This document shows positions 1 through 7,008 of a stretch of 14,257 nt of DNA, piece after piece. The translations under genes and the position numbers were made by a program. The notes beneath the pieces are model-generated. The model worked only from the letters and a program-made list of their open reading frames with translations, did no database searches and was not told the origin of the DNA. Origin of the DNA: Candidatus Jordarchaeales archaeon (GTDB lineage Archaea; Asgardarchaeota; Jordiarchaeia; Jordiarchaeales; Freyrarchaeaceae); the NCBI GenBank assembly GCA_038889235.1, contig JAWAHN010000002.1, positions 1-14,257 of the forward strand. The letters are read 5' to 3'. The stretch's first letter is position 1, and every line of letters begins with the position of its first letter.

Positions 1-110
1 TTCCGGAACATCCTTATAAACCCCAAACCAAAAAACCAATGTTCCGAAAACCAAACAAAAAAAGAAAAAGAAAAAACTTAAAAAACAAAAAACAAACAAA
101 AAAACACAAG
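1..110 (+). promoter_or_regulatory. CRISPR leader with TATA box and flanking inverted repeat
   Basis: This is the sequence before the first CRISPR repeat. It is A-rich and nearly free of G and T from about 50 to 110, typical of CRISPR leaders, which drive array transcription and guide insertion of new spacers next to the first repeat. A TATA box (TTATAAA, 14-20) predicts a start near 40-45, about 65-70 nt before repeat 1. An 8-bp perfect inverted repeat surrounds the TATA box: CGGAACAT at 4-11, where the BRE would be, and ATGTTCCG at 39-46, over the predicted start. The leader may continue left of the window. Its side agrees with the repeat orientation (ATTGAAAG at the 3' end) and with the degenerate repeat at the far right end. 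Confidence 0.85.
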
Positions 111-3100
111 GAAACAAAAACAGTCCCCCACAAATGGGGATTGAAAGAAAATTGCGGTTGAAGCGGGGTCGCTGGGCCAACTGGACGAAACAAAAACAGT
201 CCCCCACAAATGGGGATTGAAAGGGCGATATGCGACGAGAAAATCGCGCTACCTGTAGAAATGAAACAAAAACAGTCCCCCACAAATGGGGATTGAAAGC
301 TTAGACCGTGAAACGCCCCCCACTCCAGAACCCAAGAAACAAAAACAGTCCCCCACAAATGGGGATTGAAAGAACCTTAACGCGTGGCGGCAGCTGGTCG
401 ACGGTTGGAGAAAGAAACAAAAACAGTCCCCCACAAATGGGGATTGAAAGTTGATAGCCCAGTTTGTTATGTCATACGCGTCACTGGGAGAAACAAAAAC
501 AGTCCCCCACAAATGGGGATTGAAAGGTATAACCTTCCCGGCGACCCCCCTAACTGCCGGTATCTCGAAACAAAAACAGTCCCCCACAAATGGGGATTGA
601 AAGTTGGCATCTTCCAGCGGCATCCGCGTCATATAAACAAACGAAACAAAAACAGTCCCCCACAAATGGGGATTGAAAGTTGAAGCTATAGTTAAGAATG
701 TATCTTTTGATATCATGAAACAAAAACAGTCCCCCACAAATGGGGATTGAAAGGTACGAAGTGTATGGCTGCATCGCCCGGTTCTAAGAAAAGAAACAAA
801 AACAGTCCCCCACAAATGGGGATTGAAAGCAAAGTCCAGTCCTATCACTTTTACCACTGTTTTTCCTCCGAAACAAAAACAGTCCCCCACAAATGGGGAT
901 TGAAAGTTGATTATGCCTTTTCTCCACCATCTAAAGGCGTCTTTCAAGAAACAAAAACAGTCCCCCACAAATGGGGATTGAAAGTCACAATACTAGCCGG
1001 CGCAGGGCCAGCCAAGCCCGGAGGAAACAAAAACAGTCCCCCACAAATGGGGATTGAAAGTATTTTCAACCTCCATTCAGCTATTCTAGCTAAAATATGA
1101 AACAAAAACAGTCCCCCACAAATGGGGATTGAAAGATTAACTGCGCCATCTTCCGCAGGCGCTCACACGCCTTACAAGAAACAAAAACAGTCCCCCACAA
1201 ATGGGGATTGAAAGTTTTTAGCCTTAAACAGCGAAGGTGGCTGGGCCGCCCCGAAACAAAAACAGTCCCCCACAAATGGGGATTGAAAGTCAAGGCGCAC
1301 GAAAAATGAAAAAAAACGGGAGGGGGGGTGAAACAAAAACAGTCCCCCACAAATGGGGATTGAAAGCGTGAGGGGGGTGTCGGGGTGTTTGTGTTGGCGT
1401 GTCGGGGTGTGAAACAAAAACAGTCCCCCACAAATGGGGATTGAAAGTTACGGTAACTCTTTCCGTGCGCCGTTTGCACTTGCTGGAAACAAAAACAGTC
1501 CCCCACAAATGGGGATTGAAAGCGACGAACATGCAGAACTCCGACCAAGTGTCAATATCAACCAGAAACAAAAACAGTCCCCCACAAATGGGGATTGAAA
1601 GCTTGTGATTGCCAATCGCCAAAACTTGCAAGCCAACTGTGAAACAAAAACAGTCCCCCACAAATGGGGATTGAAAGCCGTTTTTACAACACTGCTACTA
1701 AACCAGCCAAAAAGTGAAACAAAAACAGTCCCCCACAAATGGGGATTGAAAGTGGAACGTGCACAGTGGGGAAAGTGACCAACAACTTGTGAAACAAAAA
1801 CAGTCCCCCACAAATGGGGATTGAAAGTGGAGGTGGAGGGGGAGACGGAGAGCGGGGACCCTGCAAGAAACAAAAACAGTCCCCCACAAATGGGGATTGA
1901 AAGTTGGAAAATACGCCCGGGATCCTTCCGAAGAGGACTTCGGAGAAACAAAAACAGTCCCCCACAAATGGGGATTGAAAGATTCTCTTGGAGGTGTGAA
2001 AAATGTCTTGGCACATTGAAACAAAAACAGTCCCCCACAAATGGGGATTGAAAGTGGTGTTGAGCAACCGTCCAGCACTTTGAAAATGAGAACATTGAAA
2101 CAAAAACAGTCCCCCACAAATGGGGATTGAAAGAGCTCCCAGTCGAACTTGTAACCGGTTATGGACTCCCATGAAACAAAAACAGTCCCCCACAAATGGG
2201 GATTGAAAGTTTATCCCGGCCCTTTTAACAGCAGTCTTGAACGCCCGCCTGACCGAAACAAAAACAGTCCCCCACAAATGGGGATTGAAAGCACCGCTGC
2301 CAGTTAACGTTGGTAACACTCCTCTACCAGGAAACAAAAACAGTCCCCCACAAATGGGGATTGAAAGACGTTTTCGGAAGATTGAGTAGTGCGAAAAGGT
2401 TAAATACTCGAAACAAAAACAGTCCCCCACAAATGGGGATTGAAAGTTAAAATTTGGTTCCACTGGAGCCTCGTCAACCAGCTGCACGTGAAACAAAAAC
2501 AGTCCCCCACAAATGGGGATTGAAAGAACAGACTTCGGGTCAATAGTTGTCAGCCTAATAGAGGCGAAACAAAAACAGTCCCCCACAAATGGGGATTGAA
2601 AGATAATAGGCAACGCCCTCTCTGCAAAATACTGCCAAGAAACAAAAACAGTCCCCCACAAATGGGGATTGAAAGTTTTTCTGTACAGCGGAATTTTGAC
2701 TCGGCGGTGAGTTTCAGAAACAAAAACAGTCCCCCACAAATGGGGATTGAAAGAGCTGTCGCAGCTCCTCACTTGACAGCACTTTGCCCTCCGGAACCCG
2801 AGAAACAAAAACAGTCCCCCACAAATGGGGATTGAAAGAATAAACTACGTGACCCTGCGCCTCAGGGACCAGTCGCTGCAAAAGGAAACAAAAACAGTCC
2901 CCCACAAATGGGGATTGAAAGCAATTGTGTTTTTTTATTATTGAGTGTAAGTGTAATCGTGAAACAAAAACAGTCCCCCACAAATGGGGATTGAAAGTTT
3001 ATAAACTGGTGTTTCGCCATTTGGCACCTCTGCTATAAGGAAACAAAAACAGTCCCCCACAAATGGGGATTGAAAGTACATCTATTGGCAGCGCGATTTT

Positions 3101-3152
3101 TTCATTCAGTATTGCGAAACAAAAACAGTCCCCCACAAATGGGGATTGAAAG
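111..3152 (+). repeat. Leader-proximal repeat block: 40 repeats of 37 nt
   Basis: Repeats 1 to 40 all carry five C residues (GTCCCCCAC) before the ACAAAT loop, giving a 37-nt unit whose stem TCCCC/GGGGA encloses a 7-nt loop. I found no substitution in these copies. New units are copied from the leader-adjacent repeat, so this block is the younger part of the array. Confidence 0.95.
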
Positions 3153-3192
3153 TTCCACTTCTTCTCCAACAATCCACCCGAACCAGTCTGTG

Positions 3193-3912
3193 GAAACAAA
3201 AACAGTCCCCACAAATGGGGATTGAAAGGGAAACGCGCACCACATCAAGTCCTTGGACCCCATGAAGAAACAAAAACAGTCCCCACAAATGGGGATTGAA
3301 AGCGTCGAAAGATTCTGGCTCAACGGCCTCAGCCTTTACCTGAAACAAAAACAGTCCCCACAAATGGGGATTGAAAGTCAGGAGTTACAAGACCTCGTAA
3401 ACGAGGTACTTCAAATTTAGAAACAAAAACAGTCCCCACAAATGGGGATTGAAAGAGTACCCCTCCCGGCCGGGAGGGGGGCGCCACGACGGCGCGAAAC
3501 AAAAACAGTCCCCACAAATGGGGATTGAAAGAACATCAAACAAAAATAAAAGCATTCCCACAAAAAACAAGAAACAAAAACAGTCCCCACAAATGGGGAT
3601 TGAAAGAGGAGCCGGCGGGTCAGACGGGCAAAGAAAGAAAACTAAAGAAACAAAAACAGTCCCCACAAATGGGGATTGAAAGTCGAGAGGGAATGTACGT
3701 AAAAAAACACAGCGTTAAGAAACAAAAACAGTCCCCACAAATGGGGATTGAAAGAAAAATTTTTTTAAAAAACGAGCCTGAGATTGTGTTTTTGCAGAAA
3801 CAAAAACAGTCCCCACAAATGGGGATTGAAAGCCGAGCTCGAGCCGGGGTTCGCCGCGCTCAAAAGCCAGCTTGAAGAAACAAAAACAGTCCCCACAAAT
3901 GGGGATTGGAAG
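3193..3912 (+). repeat. Leader-distal repeat block: 10 repeats of 36 nt
   Basis: Repeats 41 to 50 all carry four C residues (GTCCCCAC), giving a 36-nt unit with a 6-nt loop. The change from five to four C happens once, between repeats 40 and 41, and does not revert. Repeat 50 (3877-3912) also has A to G in its end (ATTGGAAG), the usual decay of the terminal, oldest repeat. Confidence 0.95.
3456..3495 (+). repeat. Spacer 44, perfect 20-nt palindrome plus second hairpin
   Basis: The spacer between repeats 44 and 45 holds CCCCTCCCGG at 3460-3469 followed directly by its reverse complement CCGGGAGGGG at 3470-3479. A second inverted repeat, GCGCC-ACGAC-GGCGC, follows at 3481-3495. A crRNA from this spacer would be almost wholly self-paired. 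The source could be a viral or plasmid terminator, operator or hairpin origin. Confidence 0.85.
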
Positions 3913-4009
3913 ATGGTGGGGGGTTGAAAGTAAAAATTTGGGGGTTGAATGTTGTGGTTGGGGGGCTTTTGGTTGGGTGTGTGGGGGTGGTTGAGTGGTA
4001 GAAAAGTGG
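3913..4009. other. G/T-rich gap after the array, with repeat-end look-alikes
   Basis: This gap separates the last CRISPR repeat from the TFB stop codon. The + strand is strongly G/T-rich. GGGGGGTTGAAAG (3918-3930) and GGGGGTTGAATG (3940-3951) resemble the repeat end GGGGATTGAAAG and may be eroded repeats or chance. On the minus strand the AAATTTTTAC stretch (3931-3940) is the only T-run that could help end the TFB transcript. No gene is seen. Confidence 0.5.
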
Positions 4010-4912
4010 TTATAGTGTGATGTTTAGTTTTTTTATGAGTTCGTGGCTTCTGTTGCGTAGGGTTACTTCTGTTATTCCTGCTGCTTCGCTTATTTGTCTT
4101 TGTGTGCGTTTTTCTCCTGTGATTATTCCGGCGATGTATAGGGCTGCGCTGCAGACTCCTATGGGGTCTTTTCCTGCTGTGATTCCTAGTTTTTTTGCTT
4201 CGTTTATTATTTGCATGGCGATTGTTTGGGTTTTTGGTGAGAGTGATAGTTCGTTGATTAGTCTTGGTAGGTAGTCTTTTGGGTCGGCTGTTGGGGTTTT
4301 TATCTGTAGTTCTTTTACTATTAGTCTGTAGCATCTTGCTAGTTCTTTTTTGTTGATTTGTGAGTATTTTGCGACTTCGTCGAGGGTTCGTGGTATTTTT
4401 CTTATTCTGCACGCGGTGTATATTGCGGCGGAGATCATTGCTTCTACGCTTCGTCCTCTGATTAGGCTTTTTTTGATTATTTTTCTGTATATGTTTGCGG
4501 CGGCTTGTTTTGCTGGTGTTGGTATAGCTAGTTGGCTTGCGATTCTTTCTAGTTCGCTCATTGCGTATGCTAGGTTTCTTTCTGTTGCGGTGGCTGTTCT
4601 TGTTCTTGTCTGCCACTTTCTGATGCGGTATATTGTTGCGCGCCTTCTCGGTGATAGGCGTTTTCCGTGTATGTCTTTGTCTCGCCAGTCGATGATGGTT
4701 GTTAATCCTTTGTCGTGGACGGTTGGTGATATTGGTGATCCTACTCGGCTTCTTTTTTGTTTTTCTTCGTTTGAGAAGGCGCGCCATTCTGGTCCGGGGT
4801 CGATGAGGTGGTGGTGGAGTACGAGTCCGCATTGTGAGCATACTACTTCGCCGCGCTGTGTGTCTTGGATGAAGTTGTTGGAGCCGCACTCGGGGCATGC
4901 TTGTTGGTTCAT
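4010..4912 (-). CDS. tfb: Transcription initiation factor TFB (TFIIB homologue)
   Basis: This 300-aa protein has the full archaeal TFB layout. TFB joins TBP at the TATA/BRE and recruits RNA polymerase. The N-terminal zinc ribbon has C6, C9, C25 and C28. A B-reader/linker region follows (about 40-100; GPEWRAF at 40-46 and a basic stretch at 84-92). Two cyclin-like repeats span about 105-200 and 205-298; the second ends in the helix-turn-helix that reads the BRE (TQRQISEAAGITEVTLRNR, 270-288). Length is normal. The ATG at 4912 is preceded by a GGTGA ribosome-binding site (4917-4921). It is transcribed away from the Nudix gene and towards the CRISPR array. Many archaea keep several TFB paralogues; whether this is the main one cannot be told from the window. 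Confidence 0.96.
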   Translation of the reverse strand: MNQQACPECGSNNFIQDTQRGEVVCSQCGLVLHHHLIDPGPEWRAFSNEEKQKRSRVGSPISPTVHDKGLTTIIDWRDKDIHGKRLSPRRRATIYRIRKWQTRTRTATATERNLAYAMSELERIASQLAIPTPAKQAAANIYRKIIKKSLIRGRSVEAMISAAIYTACRIRKIPRTLDEVAKYSQINKKELARCYRLIVKELQIKTPTADPKDYLPRLINELSLSPKTQTIAMQIINEAKKLGITAGKDPIGVCSAALYIAGIITGEKRTQRQISEAAGITEVTLRNRSHELIKKLNITL

Positions 4913-5032
4913 GTTTTCACCGAAAAGTTTTTATGGGGGCGGCTGGGCTTTATGGTGTTACTTTCTTATTTAAGTTTTTCGCTATGTTTATATTTTGGTT
5001 GGTTTCCCGTGTGGTTTGTTAGGGGTGGTTTT
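4913..5032. promoter_or_regulatory. Divergent promoter region of TFB and the Nudix gene
   Basis: Two TATA boxes lie almost back to back. CTTAAATAAG on the minus strand (4965-4974), preceded by a purine-rich BRE-like stretch (GCGAAAAA), predicts a TFB start near 4944 and a leader of about 30 nt. TTTATATTT on the plus strand (4987-4995) predicts a Nudix start near 5015. The two pre-initiation complexes would be close enough to interfere. A second minus-strand candidate, CATAAAAAC (about 4926-4934), sits very near the TFB ATG. Confidence 0.6.
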
Positions 5033-5569
5033 TTGGATTTGGTTGGTGCCTTGAGGGGTGTTCTCGGTAGGAATGTTGTTGGGGGTGTTTGTGGGGGGCG
5101 CCCGGCGGCTGTTCTTGTGCCTTTGGTTGTTCTGGGTGGTGTGGTTCACGTTGTTCTCGTTAAGAGGAGTAGTGGTTTGAGGTTTCATGGGGGTGAGTAT
5201 GGGTTTCCGGGTGGTGTTGTGGAGGAGGGTGAGGGGTTTGTTGAGGCTGCTTTGAGGGAGGCTGAGGAGGAGGTTGGGGTGGGGCGGGGGCTTGTGGAGG
5301 TTTTGGGTTTTCTCCCGGTGGTTAGGACTCTTACCGGTTTTGTCGTTGTTCCCGTTGTGGGTTTGCTCAGCCTGCCGGAGGGTTTCAGCTTTAGGGTTAA
5401 CCCGGCTGAAGTTGAGGAGGTTTTTGTTCCCCCGCTTGAGGGGCTGTTTAGGGGAAGGTGTGTTGACGCGTTTGGGGTTTGCTACGTGTATGATGGGCGT
5501 AGGGTTTGGGGGGCGACGGCGAGGGTGCTGTCGCGCTTGTTTGAGTCTCTCGGCTGGGTTCGGGACTAG
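5033..5569 (+). CDS. Nudix hydrolase, CoA pyrophosphatase (NudL)-like
   Basis: The protein is 178 aa from a TTG at 5033. The Nudix box is complete at residues 61-83: G61, E67, then REAEEEVGV (75-83) holds the metal-binding glutamates. The stretch before it, LVKRSSGLRFHGGEYGFPGG (42-61), resembles the UPF0035 signature of CoA pyrophosphatases, which cleave CoA or its oxidised forms to phosphopantetheine and 3',5'-ADP. The subfamily is inferred from this similarity; another NDP-X substrate is possible. The frame is open further upstream, but TTG 5033 follows AGGGGTGG (5021-5028) and lies just after the predicted transcript start. TTG 5039 is the alternative. Codons are rich in G and T, unlike genes further right. 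Confidence 0.85.
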   Translation: MDLVGALRGVLGRNVVGGVCGGRPAAVLVPLVVLGGVVHVVLVKRSSGLRFHGGEYGFPGGVVEEGEGFVEAALREAEEEVGVGRGLVEVLGFLPVVRTLTGFVVVPVVGLLSLPEGFSFRVNPAEVEEVFVPPLEGLFRGRCVDAFGVCYVYDGRRVWGATARVLSRLFESLGWVRD

Positions 5570-5723
5570 GCGGCCTGCCGCTCTGGCTCCCGCCTAAGTT
5601 TTTCTTTCGTGTGTTTGGGCTTGTAGGGGGGTGGCGTCGCCTTTCAGCTTTTTCGCGTTTTTCGCCCCTTTTTTCCCTCTTTGTGGGTTTTAGGGGTTGA
5701 GGTGTGCTTTCCGTTTTGGCTGG
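5570..5723. terminator. T-rich termination region between convergent genes
   Basis: This is the gap between the stop codons of the Nudix gene (+) and the DUF2148 gene (-). Several T-tracts on the + strand (5599-5603, 5649-5653, 5658-5662, 5669-5674) fit archaeal intrinsic termination of the Nudix transcript. A short GCGG-CCTG-CCGC hairpin (5570-5581) directly follows the Nudix stop. No gene is seen. Confidence 0.5.
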
Positions 5724-6272
5724 CTATGTCTGTCTGTCGAAGAATATGTTTTTCTGTGTGGCTGAGACTGGGATTGCGAGCGCGTAGTCTGCGTCTATAA
5801 TTTTTAGTTGTTTCGCTGCTTCTCCCGCCCTGAACATTATTCTGTTGTCTAGGTTTAGTGTTGAGGCTGTTTTGGCGGCGCTTCCAGCCGCTATTCCGAG
5901 GTCTACGAGTTTGAAGGCGCAGAAGGGTGTGTTTGGCCCCGCTTTGAGTCTTTCTTCACACGTCGGGTAACCGCAGTAGCCGCAGTTTACGCCGAGCGAG
6001 TCGCTTCTTTTAACTCCTAGGAGTAGGAGTGCGTCTGCTTGTTCTATGTTTGCGGCGTCTCTGCTCCAGTGTTTGTCTCCCGTTGCTTGGGCTGCGCGGT
6101 GCATCATTTCGGCGATCCTCCTCTTTTCCTCCCCTGTTACTACGGTTATTCTGACCGAGTCTGCCCCCCTCGCTTTGGGCGCGGTTTTCGCGCTTACCGC
6201 CATCTGGTGTATTATCGCCATGACGGCCTGGTTTTTGACTTCTTCAAAGGTGTGGGTTGGCATGTGCTTCAC
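5724..6272 (-). CDS. DUF2148 ferredoxin-domain protein (putative 4Fe-4S)
   Basis: This 182-aa protein resembles the DUF2148 family, small archaeal and anaerobe proteins annotated as containing a ferredoxin domain, with no settled function. Cysteines at 97, 100, 105 and 118 (NCGYCGYPTC, then FC) fit a four-cysteine iron-sulfur site. The N-terminal 80 residues are helical and amphipathic, with no signal peptide. It begins 16 nt after the HIT gene stop on the same strand, so the two are probably co-transcribed. Start: GTG 6272 is the longest; ATG 6263 (residue 4) is as good, having GGGTG a few bases upstream. A redox or iron-sulfur role is inferred from the cysteine spacing only. Confidence 0.82.
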   Translation of the reverse strand: MKHMPTHTFEEVKNQAVMAIIHQMAVSAKTAPKARGADSVRITVVTGEEKRRIAEMMHRAAQATGDKHWSRDAANIEQADALLLLGVKRSDSLGVNCGYCGYPTCEERLKAGPNTPFCAFKLVDLGIAAGSAAKTASTLNLDNRIMFRAGEAAKQLKIIDADYALAIPVSATQKNIFFDRQT

Positions 6273-6288
6273 CCTTCTTTCCTGCTTC

Positions 6289-6810
6289 CTACCTTTCGAA
6301 GGCGTCGGCTTTGGCTTTAAGTTTCTCGAAGGTTGTTTTGAGGTTTTCGACTATGACCCTCGAGCCCGACAGGTCTATGAAGCTTAGTTCCCCCAGGTAG
6401 CGTGGGACGACGTGCACGTGGAGGTGTTGTATGCTTGCCCCGGCTGCCTTCCCCTGGTTTACGCCTATGTTGAAGCCGTGGGGGTTGTAGACTTCTCTTA
6501 GCAGCCTGACGGCTTTCTGGACTAGGGTGAATAGTCGTTTAACCTCCTCCCCGTCGAGCTCCTCTATTCCTTCGACGTGCCTTTCGGGGAAGACCATGAG
6601 GTGTCCGGGGTTGTAGGGGTACTTGTTGAGCACCACTATAAACCCGCCCCCCCTGTAGATGACCAGCGACTCGACGGCTGGGTCTCCGCGCGCTATGGCG
6701 CAGAGTATGCAGTCCACTTTTGGTCTCTCACCGCGCACGTAGTTGGCTTTCTCGGGGACGAGAATGTAGCTGGGAAACCTCACGTCCAAGATCCCACCAC
6801 ACCGCTTCAC
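6289..6810 (-). CDS. HIT-family nucleotide hydrolase/transferase
   Basis: The histidine triad is at 129-135 (HLHVHVV); in this superfamily the middle histidine forms the nucleotidyl intermediate on AMP-linked substrates such as adenosine phosphoramidates or Ap4A-type dinucleotides. Upstream are the family segments YPYNPGHLMVFPERHV (64-79) and GFNIGVNQGKAAGASIQHLH (112-131). C34 and C37 (CILC) could form half of a zinc site. Length is 173 aa from GTG 6810. Two starts are possible. A minus-strand TATA (GTTTTTAAGG, 6831-6840) predicts a transcript beginning near GTG 6810, so leaderless translation could use it. GTG 6783 (residue 10) follows GGTGGG at a good distance and would begin with RFPSYILVPEKANYV, more like related proteins. 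It is first in a two-gene unit with the DUF2148 gene. Confidence 0.88.
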   Translation of the reverse strand: MKRCGGILDVRFPSYILVPEKANYVRGERPKVDCILCAIARGDPAVESLVIYRGGGFIVVLNKYPYNPGHLMVFPERHVEGIEELDGEEVKRLFTLVQKAVRLLREVYNPHGFNIGVNQGKAAGASIQHLHVHVVPRYLGELSFIDLSGSRVIVENLKTTFEKLKAKADAFER

Positions 6811-7008
6811 CCCTCAAACTCGCCTCCCTCCCTTAAAAACCTTTAACGGCCCTTCCTCCACCCTCCCACTTTAAGAAGAAGAGGCTTGGGCTTGCTGGAG
6901 TTAAGTTTATATGTGTCTCCAGGGTGTTTGTTGACTTGCGTGGTTACCCGTTGGCGGTACTGCTTCCGCGTGGCTGCCGGCGTGTTGATGTGCCGGGTGG
7001 TGGTTTAG
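6811..7008. promoter_or_regulatory. Divergent promoter region of HIT and L40e genes
   Basis: The left part holds the HIT promoter on the minus strand (TATA GTTTTTAAGG, 6831-6840). The right part holds the L40e promoter on the plus strand: TATA TTTATAT (6906-6912), start expected near 6934, leader about 75 nt, ribosome-binding site GGTGGTGG at 6996-7003. A 6-bp inverted repeat CTGGAG (6895-6900) / CTCCAG (6917-6922) encloses this TATA box. The leader can form a CCGGC/GCCGG hairpin (6977-6981 with 6992-6996). A 32-codon frame (6924-7022) runs through the leader and overlaps the L40e start, but nothing shows it is translated. Confidence 0.55.

Larger units (their letters stand above)
111..3912 (+). 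CRISPR. CRISPR array, 50 repeats and 49 spacers, leader on the left
   Basis: Repeats begin GAAACAAAAACAG, contain a TCCCC/GGGGA stem and end ATTGAAAG, the 8-nt tag expected as the crRNA 5' handle after Cas6-type processing. Repeat starts: 111, 187, 263, 336, 414, 490, 567, 643, 717, 793, 870, 948, 1024, 1099, 1178, 1253, 1330, 1411, 1486, 1565, 1641, 1716, 1791, 1867, 1945, 2018, 2097, 2173, 2255, 2331, 2410, 2490, 2566, 2639, 2717, 2802, 2885, 2961, 3040, 3116, 3193, 3267, 3342, 3420, 3496, 3571, 3647, 3719, 3797, 3877. Spacers are 36-48 nt, most often 39, and I saw no duplicated spacer. No cas gene is in the window, so the subtype is open; archaeal type I-A, I-B, I-D and III arrays can carry repeats with this 3' end. 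The large number of near-perfect repeats suggests an active or recently active array. Reading frames through the repeats are artefacts. Confidence 0.98.

Noticed and set aside
14-3875. Many long reading frames on both strands through the array, encoding repeated peptides such as NKNSPPQMGIES
   Set aside because: They arise because the CRISPR repeat is free of stops in several frames and recurs at similar spacing. They begin and end in spacers and have no ribosome-binding sites.
111-3912. Self-targeting spacers against genes in this window
   Set aside because: By eye no spacer matches any sequence outside the array in the window. A genome-wide search would be needed to exclude it elsewhere.
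3765-4898. 377-aa minus-strand frame over TFB, rich in Arg, Asn, Thr and Pro
   Set aside because: It is the shadow of the C/A-rich TFB coding strand and runs into the CRISPR repeats. TFB in the neighbouring frame has full family motifs.
4865-5032. Upstream extension of the Nudix frame beginning at ATG 4865
   Set aside because: It would overlap the TFB start and lie before the predicted TATA box. The extra residues have no Nudix similarity, and TTG 5033 has a good ribosome-binding site.
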